Shown: one piece after another, positions 56,815-64,000 of the stretch | Position numbering within the stretch: position 1 is the first letter of the stretch | Layout: each line of letters begins with the position of its first letter | Source of the DNA: Fulvia fulva | Taxonomy: Eukaryota > Ascomycota > Dothideomycetes > Mycosphaerellales > Mycosphaerellaceae | Assembly: GCF_020509005.1 (NCBI RefSeq) | Contig: NC_063018.1 | Location: 3,658,001 to 3,722,000, forward strand | DNA length: 64,000 nt | Direction: 5' to 3' | The notes under the pieces: generated by a model | What the model saw: only the letters and a program-made list of their open reading frames with translations | Database searches by the model: none | Told to the model about the DNA's origin: nothing | Program-made: the position numbers and the translations under genes

Positions 56815-57852
56815 GCAATTCAAGCCTCGCCGCAAGACTTTCACGCGCACTCCAAGTTCACTCAAACAAACGCCAGTGATCTGTGCCCGTGTGAAGACGC
56901 CGTGCTATTATTACTGCCATAACCCTGAGGTACCGAGTGTTGACCACGTGAGTCCTTCCAATGCAGTCCGGCCCTGGACATTGGCACGAAACGAAAAGAC
57001 TTGGTGATGTCCGCGATGCTGACGGGAACAGAACAATCGGTCCGCGGAGACAGAGCCTTCGCTGCTTGGCACACCTACGTACGAACGCATTGTCGGAGTA
57101 GACATTCCGCGGCGAGCAGTCTGCGAAAGCGAAGAAGTGAATACGAGTTTTGCACCTGGTCCCGTGCTTGAAAACAGGTCCGGAGGATCGCGGCACGTGG
57201 CTGACGCCCGGAATATTGATCATACAGTACCCTGGACATCAGGCTGCTGATCGATTCAGGCTGACTGACTGAACAAGGCTTTCTCTCCCAGGCTTTCGGT
57301 CTGCACGCGATGCTGTGGTCACAAGCTTTGGGTCAAGGTTCAGACTAAGCGCATGCTTTGTTATATACATGCAATGACCCGAAGAAGATCGTAGTGGTTG
57401 TCATGCTTGGGACCCAGCAGAACATGTTCACGCGGACGCGCGTCGCATGCTCGCATGCCCGGGTAACTTTTCGCTCGCTATGCTCATGTGTTCTACAGCA
57501 GGCTCTGCTCATAGTTCTGCCAAGGAACCGGCCGGACAAAGCTGATAAGGCTCGAATCGGGTTCGCGTGCACCGAGTTTGACAGCTCATGTCAGGGGACA
57601 TGCTGGTCCCGATCTTCAGAAACGCAGCTTTTAAGCTTCGAGACTTCGACCCACGGCCAAGGGTCGACATATTCTTGGTAAAGCTTGCCTGGGATTCTAC
57701 GTGTATGCTTCCACTGAAGCAACTGCAAATAGTTGAACATCAAGGCCCGGTGACAGCATAGACGGCGGGTATAAGAAGGCGCAAATCCTCCCCAACTCAG
57801 GATGATATCATCAAGTAACACTTTCTCATATCAAAATCCACCGAGCATCAAG
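56815..57852. other. intergenic between transposon and secreted-protein gene
   Basis: About 1 kb of un-RIPed sequence. Several 60-120 codon frames occur on both strands, but none has motif, composition or splice support. The right part is the promoter of the secreted-protein gene. Confidence 0.5.
57770..57776 (+). promoter_or_regulatory. TATA-like box of secreted-protein gene
   Basis: TATAAGA lies about 83 bp upstream of the chosen ATG, a plausible core-promoter distance in filamentous fungi. Confidence 0.4.
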
Positions 57853-58391
57853 ATGCAGATCAAGTACATCGTCGCAACCATCGCCTCATTGGCAGTCTCG
57901 AGCGCCATTGCAGGTCCCGTGGCAGAGCCTGCCGGAAATGTACGCGCCTTCGATATCAAGCATCATAGACATAGCGAACTAACGCCCCCCAGGAAGTAGC
58001 CCAGCCCGCCGCCCTAGAAGCCCGTGCCGAACCCGCCAGCGAGAATGTCAAAGACCTTCACAGCAGATACGGCGCCAAACTCCACGACGCCTACCAACGG
58101 AACTACGCCGGGGGCAAAGGCACCCCTATTCCCACCCTCCAAGACCTCCTCAAGCTCAAGCAGATGGCTGAGACTACCCCTGCCGATGCCCTCGACAAGA
58201 GGGGTGCCTACAGCTACAGGTATTGGTGGCGCAGCCAAGGGTTCAGGAATGGATGTCAGCTGTTCTTTCCTTACTCCATCTATGCCCATCATTTCGGCTA
58301 TCGGTTGGATAACTATTACCGGTGTTTCAATGTCTTCCAGGATTGCGATGATGATTATGATGGGTGTGATTGTGATTATGATTATTGCTGA
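57853..58391 (+). CDS. Small secreted cysteine/tyrosine-rich protein with Kex2-like site
   Basis: Two exons (57,853-57,939 and 57,993-58,391; 53-bp intron with GAACTAACG branch point before CCCCCCAG) give 161 residues. A signal peptide (MQIKYIVATIASLAVSSAIA, about 20 residues) is followed by a charged, helical pro-region. A dibasic site DKR at 97-99 follows. The remaining 62 residues are very rich in aromatic residues (YSYRYWW, LFFPYSIYAHHF) and hold six cysteines, with a strongly acidic end of Asp, Tyr and Cys. Signal, pro-region, Kex2 site and Cys-rich end are typical of processed fungal secreted proteins and candidate effectors. No family was recognised. It lies about 1 kb from a RIPed transposon. 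The intron is supported by frame: without it the ORF stops after 48 codons. Confidence 0.85.
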
Positions 58392-59158
58392 AGGGGGTGA
58401 GCGGGAAGGATATCGTGGGGAATGGGGGCTTGGGTGGTGGATGGGGAGGATGGGGATACATTACGTTCCTTTATGATTGATGATCACGGGCGATGGATGT
58501 AGCATGGATAGAAAGATATCTGGGGTTAGTGAAGAGTGAACTCATTGGTAATGTCATATCTGTCCTTGTATCTCTGCCCTACTTGTGTCTCTACCAACTG
58601 CCAGTGTCGTTAAGCGGGAAACGACACATTCGCCGCCAGTCAACTTGCGCGCAAGGCTGTAACGAGGTATCCATCGACTTGCCGGGTCGAGCAGTACAGA
58701 TGATACGCCATCATCGCAAATGACAACAATCAACCACCACTCCCGCAGCTGATCAACCATTCATGTGTCCTCCAGCAATGGCACAATGATAGCCAGCCAG
58801 AGCATCGTACGTCACAGATCACGAAATCAAAGCTAAGAAGTATATATACCATGGCGCTGGAACACAGCATGAACCACCGCCTGGGGTAGCTACTAAGCTG
58901 CCTCATCATCGACATCATGTTTCGTGCTAGCATCCTTACCCCTCTTGTCTGCACATCAGAACTGCAATCGAAGTATTACACTGCAGTGTGCTTGCATTAA
59001 CGCTTGTGCCTTGACGCAACGAGGATCCGCGGCGGCAAAGTTGTGCTTCACAGCTGGATATCTGCAGGTGTTATCAGCGGGCTGGTGATACAACATCAGA
59101 TCAATTCTTCTCAGAAAGTTACTGACGTCTTTCCAGTTAAACAAAGTCCGAATCAAAC
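58392..59158. other. intergenic, no gene seen
   Basis: About 770 bp between the secreted-protein and two-TM-protein genes. No supportable ORF or RNA. Confidence 0.5.
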
Positions 59159-60080
59159 ATGGCATCGTCAGAGAACTATCCCTCCTCCTCTCCCTTCACA
59201 GAAGACACCGCCAAACGCCACGCCTCCGTAACCTTCAGCGACTCATCCACCATCATCAACGACGAAGACGCCATCACGCCCCCCGCCGGCGTCTTCCCAG
59301 ACGACAAACCCGGCAATAGAATCATCCTCCCGGACCCCTTCCTCGACGATGATGAAGACGGCGTCGACGTCGACGATCCCATCAGCCCCTTTAACCCAAC
59401 AAAGAAACCCCATCGCTCCCAATCCCGCATCTCCGACTTCCGCGATCATGGCGTCAAAGCACCAAGCATGCGGACTGCCTCGAAGAAGAGATCCTCGTCG
59501 GGGAGTTTGAAGCCGCTGAAATTCAGCTCGGCGGATGGGAGGGCTTATGGTACTGTTAGTGGCTCCAGGGGGAGGAGGAGGTCGATGCATTCATTGAGTG
59601 GGAGGTCCATGTCCGCGTCGAGGGGGACGATGTGTTCGGTTTGTAGACTGCAGCGGAAGAGTCTCGAGCCGGCGGCACCGGCGTCGAGGGCGGGATTCGT
59701 TGGGTTTGTGGTGGGGATGAATGTTGTCTTCTTGGCGGCGACGGTATTTTGTGTGGTTTGGCCGGCGATGAGGAGGGAGTGGAGTAGGGTTGGGGTGAGT
59801 TGAGTTGAATCCCGGGTGATGGTGGTCGCTTTTACTGACAGTGTTTTAGTGTGCGGTCGTGCCTGCAACGCTGTGGCTGGCGTTCATTGTTGTTACAGCT
59901 AGCTCGTGGCGTTTACCGAGTGACTGCGAATGTCCTCCGTTACGGGAAGCATCAAGGAGTACAGGTGGGAGGAAGAGGCGACAAAGCTCTGGACCATTGT
60001 TTCCGAAACCTGGATTGTGGCTCGACCGGTCCCAGCAGAAGCCGGGGTGCGAGTCTGATTCGGAGGCAACAGAGGTCTAG
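59159..60080 (+). CDS. Hypothetical protein with disordered N-terminus and two TM segments
   Basis: Two exons (59,159-59,794 and 59,850-60,080; 55-bp intron GTGAGT..TTTTAG) give 288 residues. Residues 1-165 are disordered and Ser/Asp/Arg-rich (ITPPAGVFPDDKPGNRI, DDDEDGVDVDDP, SRGRRRSMHSLSGRS). A CxxC pair (TMCSVCRLQ) precedes the first TM segment, GFVGFVVGMNVVFLAATVFC. After the splice comes a second TM (VVPATLWLAFIVVTASSW) and a short polar tail. Without the intron the protein would end shortly after the first TM. This layout suits an endomembrane or plasma-membrane protein. Family and function not recognised. Confidence 0.72.
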
Positions 60081-60130
60081 CATTTCTACTCTAGTCTATC
60101 AGCGGATTTGTTTACAATCGTCGATGTACT

Positions 60131-61330
60131 TCATAATCTGCTCTCCTGCTGAGCCTGCTTCAAAAACTCCTCGCTGAAAGGATAGTCGGTATATCCACCT
60201 GGACCTGGCTTGTAGAAAGTCGGTCGATCCCACTTGTTGAGCTCGATTCCATGCTGCAGCCTGTACGGTAGATCCGGCGTGCTGATGAAATACCGTCCAA
60301 ATGCGATCAGGATGTTATCAGATGTATACATCTCACCGACCACTTTCTTCGCTTTGTCAGGCGTATACCCACCAGCCAGAATCAACGGCTCGTTCGAGCC
60401 CCAAGTCTTGATGAATGGGTCAAGCTCGACAGTACCGGACTCATCATGATACACACCATCGGCAGCGCTACCTGAAAGCCGGCTCTCAATCAAGTGCAAG
60501 TATGCGAGGTCAAATTTCTTGAGCTCTTCGATGATGTAGTTGAACTGAGGGACGGGCTCTTTCATGAGCATGCCTTGGAAGTTACCCCATGGCGAGAGAC
60601 GCATGCCGACTTTCTTGCTATCACCTGCCGCTTCGACGACCGCTTTGGTGACTGCGAGGCCGAAGCGGGCACGCTTTTCGATGCTGCCGCCCCATGCGTC
60701 TTGGCGTTGATTGCTGACGTCTTGCCAGAATTGATCGATGAGGTAGCCGTTGGCGCCTGTCTCGTCAGCGATACGGTTCATCTAAGCTGGGCGATGCTTA
60801 CCATGAATCTCTACACCATCAAAGCCAGCTTTGATAGCGTTTCTGGTGGCGTGTGCATAATCTTTGATGAAGCTCTGGATCTCATCCTCTGTCATCTCGT
60901 CTGGCACAACCGTTGGCTCACCAAGCCCCGTCTGCGAAGCGATTGCACTGATCGCACTAGCACTTCGAACACGGAAACCCTGTGGAGCCAGGACCTTCTC
61001 CTGTGCAACGCGCCCCAGCGCCCATAGTTGTAGGTAGATATACGAGCCTTTCCGATGGACAGCATCGACAATGTCTTTCCAGCCAGCGACCTGAGACTCA
61101 GTCCAGATTCCTGGAATGTTTGGGTAGCCTCCAGCCTGTGGAGATATAAAAGTCGCTTCTGTGACGAGTAAGGTTCCTGGGACTGATGCTCGCTGCTCAT
61201 AATATGCCTTGGCATACTCGCTGGGGTTGTTATCCTTGTCTGCTCTGAACCTGGTCAATGGTGCCATAGGCAGGCGGTTCTTGAGCGTGATGCTACCGAC
61301 TTTGATCGGCTTAAAGAGGCGGTCTGCCAT
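60131..61330 (-). CDS. Old yellow enzyme family NAD(P)H:flavin oxidoreductase
   Basis: Two exons (60,802-61,330 and 60,131-60,756; 45-bp intron) give 384 residues, the usual OYE length. ATG 61,328-61,330 is chosen because it starts MADRLFKPIKVGSITLKNRL, the family opening; further upstream only TTG starts exist. Other hallmarks are MAPLTRFRAD, the LQLWALGR flavin/substrate loop, GFDGVEIHGANGYLIDQF (restored by the splice), the SNQRQDAWGGSIEKRARF motif, GMRLSPWGNFQGM, LILAGGYTP and IAFGRYFISTPDLPYRL. OYEs are FMN enzymes that reduce activated alkenes; in fungi they act in stress response and in ergot-type or other secondary pathways. The native substrate cannot be read here. Divergent from the DUF427 gene. 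Confidence 0.92.
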
Positions 61331-61715
61331 GATCACTGGGATTTCGAAGTGATCTTGCTGGGGTGAAGTTGTCTGTGAACGGGATAAGAGATGCGACCTT
61401 GCCTTCAGAATACTGCCCAATGAGGAGAAGAGGCTGATGCCGAGGAAGTGCAGAAGGTAGCTCTTGGAGCAAATTCAGCGTTGGGGGTCATCTCTGCTGC
61501 TTGTTGTGAGCTTGTTACCTTCGCGCGTGGTCCAGCACGCCATCACCGTCTACACGAGTGGGCGAACATACTCCACAAGACGATTACAAATCGTGAGTGA
61601 AGTGGGAAGGAACAGCCTCGGGAGAAAGGAGCCAGATCTGGCAGGTCCTTCAGTGCTTCGAATTCGATGCTTACATAAGCGCATTGATCAATGACGACCT
61701 TGATATCGCTCTGAC
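61331..61715. other. divergent promoter region, OYE and DUF427 genes
   Basis: About 385 bp between divergent starts; no gene seen. Confidence 0.5.
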
Positions 61716-62291
61716 ATGCAGTCCCGTCTGCTGGTCAGGTCGCGCAAAGTACTGTTACTCCTCGTAAGATCATTCCTGTTGATGAATATATTCAAGCGAC
61801 TGATGTCGTCGACCCCAGCCTCCGGCAAGCTCAACCCTCGCAACTTCCCCAGGCCACCACTCTGCGAGCGGACACCCCGGCACCTCGAGATCAAATGGGG
61901 AGGTCAAACGATAGCTGAAACGAAGGAAGCCTACTGGGTCCTCGAAACGTATCATCCGCCGACATACTACCTCCCTCCGTCATCCCTCAAGATCCCACTC
62001 TCGAAGAACAGCCACGGCTCGTACTGTGAATGGAAGGGTCGGGCATCATACTACGACGCAACGAACCCGAGCACAAGTGAAGTGGTGAAGAACCGTATCT
62101 GGTCGTACGATGATCCGACGGGTGGCTTTCAAGAGATCAAGGATTACTTGAGCTTCTATGCCGGGCCTTGGGACTGCTATGTAGACGGCGAGCTGGTTAT
62201 ACCGCAGCCGGGAGACTTTTATGGTGGATGGACAAGTTCAGATGTCGATACAAGCCATGTGAAAGGGGCGCCGGGGACGCGGCATTGGTAG
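61716..62291 (+). CDS. DUF427 domain protein
   Basis: Single exon, up to 191 residues. The DUF427 fold occupies about 52-180. It starts RHLEIKWGGQTIAETKEAYW, then has YCEWKGRASYYD, IWSYDDPTGGFQEIKDYLSF, and ends with the signature YAGPWDCYVDGELVIPQPG then DFYGGW. DUF427 proteins are small and common in bacteria and fungi, often near redox or stress genes, with no settled activity. The first ATG (61,716) adds a basic, hydrophobic leader (VRSRKVLLLLVRSFLLMNIF) that could be a mitochondrial or membrane signal. An internal ATG at MSSTPASGKLN is an equally good start. Divergent from the OYE gene, so co-regulation is possible. Confidence 0.85.
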   Translation: MQSRLLVRSRKVLLLLVRSFLLMNIFKRLMSSTPASGKLNPRNFPRPPLCERTPRHLEIKWGGQTIAETKEAYWVLETYHPPTYYLPPSSLKIPLSKNSHGSYCEWKGRASYYDATNPSTSEVVKNRIWSYDDPTGGFQEIKDYLSFYAGPWDCYVDGELVIPQPGDFYGGWTSSDVDTSHVKGAPGTRHW

Positions 62292-62592
62292 TTGACGAGA
62301 AAGCCGTTGGGCAGTATGCATCCTTGTGCAACAGACCAGAAGATGGCACGTGTGACGAATAATGGGATTGAAAAGCTGGAGAAGTAGTTGGTAAGAAATA
62401 TCGAATCACTGTGAGGCAGTCCGCTGTATCGTGAACATGATGGCAAACGGGCAGAAGGTGAAGTGAGATCATCGCGGTGGTCAGGGCGTCCAGGGACGCG
62501 ACTGCTGCCTTCTCACAATGCTCATTCTCGATTCAAGCACATCATCTTTGCAGCAGACACCAGACATTCTGCCGATCCCACGCGTAGAGACG
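62292..62592. other. intergenic, no gene seen
   Basis: About 300 bp between the DUF427 stop and the next start. Confidence 0.5.
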
Positions 62593-63109
62593 ATGAGCCA
62601 GCGCAAACTCACTACGACAGGGCCACTGTAAGTTTAGCTGCTGGCGTAATGGTTTCACTTGCTCACCAAATTCAGCGAGCTGGCGCCAGCGAAGTGGCTG
62701 CCACCACGACCCAAGCCTGACACACCAGACCTCTTCACGGCACTCCCACCGGAGCTTCGGAACTATATCCATGAGCTGGTGTTGCCAGCAGGCCAGTACT
62801 ACTGGATGCACGGTGGATTCAGCACACAGAGCAACGATGAGGAGCCCTCAATGCTACGCACCAGCAAGCAGATCCGAGCAGAGGCAAGCGCGATGTACTA
62901 CGCTAGTAACGAGTTCAGGTTCAACATGCTGCTAGGTGGTGAGCGGTTTGCAAGGTATGTTACTGGGCGCAGTGAGCATAAGAGCAAGGGATGAGGCATG
63001 GTCATCATCGAAGTTGAAGGAACGCTTCGACGCCTTTGTGAAGTTTGTGTCAACAAGGGCCACGTCGAAGACCAAGCTGGAACGAGTAAAATGGCCTGCC
63101 ACGTTCTAA
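62593..63109 (+). CDS. 2EXR/F-box-like short protein
   Basis: Exon 1 (62,593-62,627, MSQRKLTTTGP) joins 62,676 onward through a 48-bp intron (GTAAGT..TTCAG). The core PDLFTALPPELRNYIHELVL, then EPSMLRTSKQIRAEASAMYYASNEF, is the opening block of the fungal 2EXR/F-box-like family, where LPPELRN is followed by LRTxxQIRxEA. The simple frame stops at 62,994. A canonical GTATGT donor at 62,956, followed by an AG 34 nt on, would keep phase and add ARDEAWSSSKLKERFDAF and about 30 more residues to TAA 63,107-63,109. I favour that model, but a 34-nt intron is very short. Function unknown; such proteins are expanded in plant-associated ascomycetes. Confidence 0.62.
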
Positions 63110-63428
63110 CCAAGACCTGTCTGGATTTGCGCAGGCGGGAGTCGTTCTGCGAACCAGGAGTATAGGTGGTCAATCTGCGACGGAGGGACAGGACGGGCGT
63201 TGGGATGAGCCTACTACGAGACTCGCGCGAGTCACAATGGTTACTGCCATATTGCTACAAAAATATACACATCTTCCAATACTATTATTGCTTCTAAGGT
63301 GACCACCAGCTCCGTACGTACTGGCCAAAACGACATTACCGTGAGCATGTGGCAACATTTGATGCGATGGCATCCCACGAGAGGAAGACCATGCCACAGC
63401 ATCTCGAGCCTCCGCTGGCGATGTAACA
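63110..63428. other. intergenic, no gene seen
   Basis: About 320 bp between the 2EXR-like gene and the transporter stop (convergent genes). Confidence 0.5.
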
Positions 63429-64000
63429 CTAGACAGTGGTCTCCTTCCCCACCCCATTACCCAGCCCCTCACCCCCAACACCCGGCGCCGCAACCCCCCG
63501 CTCCTCAGCCTTCTCCTGATGCACATCAACCCCCTTCACATCCCCCTCCTCACCCACAACCTCCGTCCCCGCCTCCTTCCTAATCCTCGCAATCTCCTCC
63601 GGCGGCGGCGCCTCCCACTTGGAACTATTCCACGGCAACACATTACTCAAATACATCGTATCGATCTCCTCCAGCGTGCGTCCCTGCCCCTCCATTACGA
63701 AGAAGTAGATGATCAACCCGCCGAGGACGTTGCAGCCGGCGAAAACGTAGCCGTAGCGGAAGTCGATGGCGGAGGTGATGAAAGGGGTGAAGAAGGCGAG
63801 GAGGAAGTTCCAGAGCCAGTTGGACGCGGTGGAGAGGGCCATGCCTTTGGCGCGGTAGCGGGAGGGGTAGAGTTCGCCGCAGATTGTCCTGGTGGGTGAG
63901 GTTAGCGGGGATATATACACCAAGGCCTGCTAAGAGGAAGAGTACGTACCATATCATAGGACCCCAAGTCGTCGCGAATCCGAAAATGAAGAATGCAGCC
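63429..64000 (-). CDS. MFS sugar porter, C-terminal part (runs off right edge)
   Basis: Exons 63,950-64,000 (partial) and 63,429-63,888 are joined across a 61-bp intron. The joined text reads FIFGFATTWGPMIWTICGEL, then YPSRYRAKGMALSTASNWLW, the RAKG/SNW segment between late TM helices of sugar porters. Two hydrophobic helices follow (LLAFFTPFITSAIDFRYGYV and LGGLIIYFFVMEG). The cytosolic signature is EGQGRTLEEIDTMYL, in place of the usual PETKGRTLEEID. The tail is Glu/Gly-rich. A hexose- or other sugar-proton symporter in the plasma membrane is likely; the substrate cannot be told from this end. Confidence 0.9.

Noticed and set aside
56858..57223. 121-codon minus-strand frame right of the hAT element
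   Set aside because: No recognised motif, Cys/Arg-biased composition, no splice support.

Overview
The window looks like nuclear DNA of a filamentous ascomycete (Pezizomycotina, probably a Dothideomycete; the class is my inference). Genes carry short introns of about 34-85 nt with GT..AG ends and CTAAC-like branch points. Intron-poor gene blocks alternate with long stretches of dead transposons in which almost every reading frame is broken by TAG/TAA, and paired repeat copies differ almost only by C-to-T and G-to-A changes. That is the signature of repeat-induced point mutation (RIP).

Layout. (1) 1-16,820: a RIP-degraded transposon island. It holds a gag remnant (minus), a Ty3-type integrase remnant (plus), a Tad1-like LINE (minus), a deleted pogo/Fot1 element with long perfect-looking TIRs, and a complete Ty1/copia element (10,062-16,815) with 207-bp LTRs and an ACTCG target duplication. 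(2) 16,821-46,386: a gene block. It holds a TAG-interrupted ORF, a 182-bp tandem duplication at the 3' end of an aconitase X gene, a cytochrome P450, an Egt2-like class V PLP enzyme, three tandem paralogues of an unrecognised RING-like family, a Dus4 tRNA-dihydrouridine synthase with a 19-nt micro-exon, a Tc1/mariner copy killed by four TAG codons, a DUF1765 protein, a PAQR membrane protein, a PCI-like protein, a DUF2235 hydrolase and the chromatin-remodelling subunit Arp9. (3) 46,387-56,814: a nested transposon. A Ty3/gypsy chromovirus with 184-bp LTRs (TSD TTATC) sits inside a hAT element (8-bp TSD GATAGGAG); interiors are RIPed but both hAT ends are nearly intact. (4) 56,815-64,000: a second gene block with a small cysteine/tyrosine-rich secreted protein carrying a Kex2-like site, a two-TM protein, an old yellow enzyme, a DUF427 protein, a 2EXR/F-box-like protein and the 3' end of a sugar transporter running off the window.

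How things fit together. Housekeeping genes (Dus4, Arp9, DUF1765) lie next to accessory metabolism (AcnX, P450, PLP lyase-like, OYE, DUF427), a lineage-type tandem family and a candidate effector about 1 kb from a transposon island: the 'two-speed' pattern known from plant-associated fungi. Intron-exon models below were assembled by eye from frame continuity, splice sites and family motifs; no search was run. No tRNA, rRNA or CRISPR was seen.
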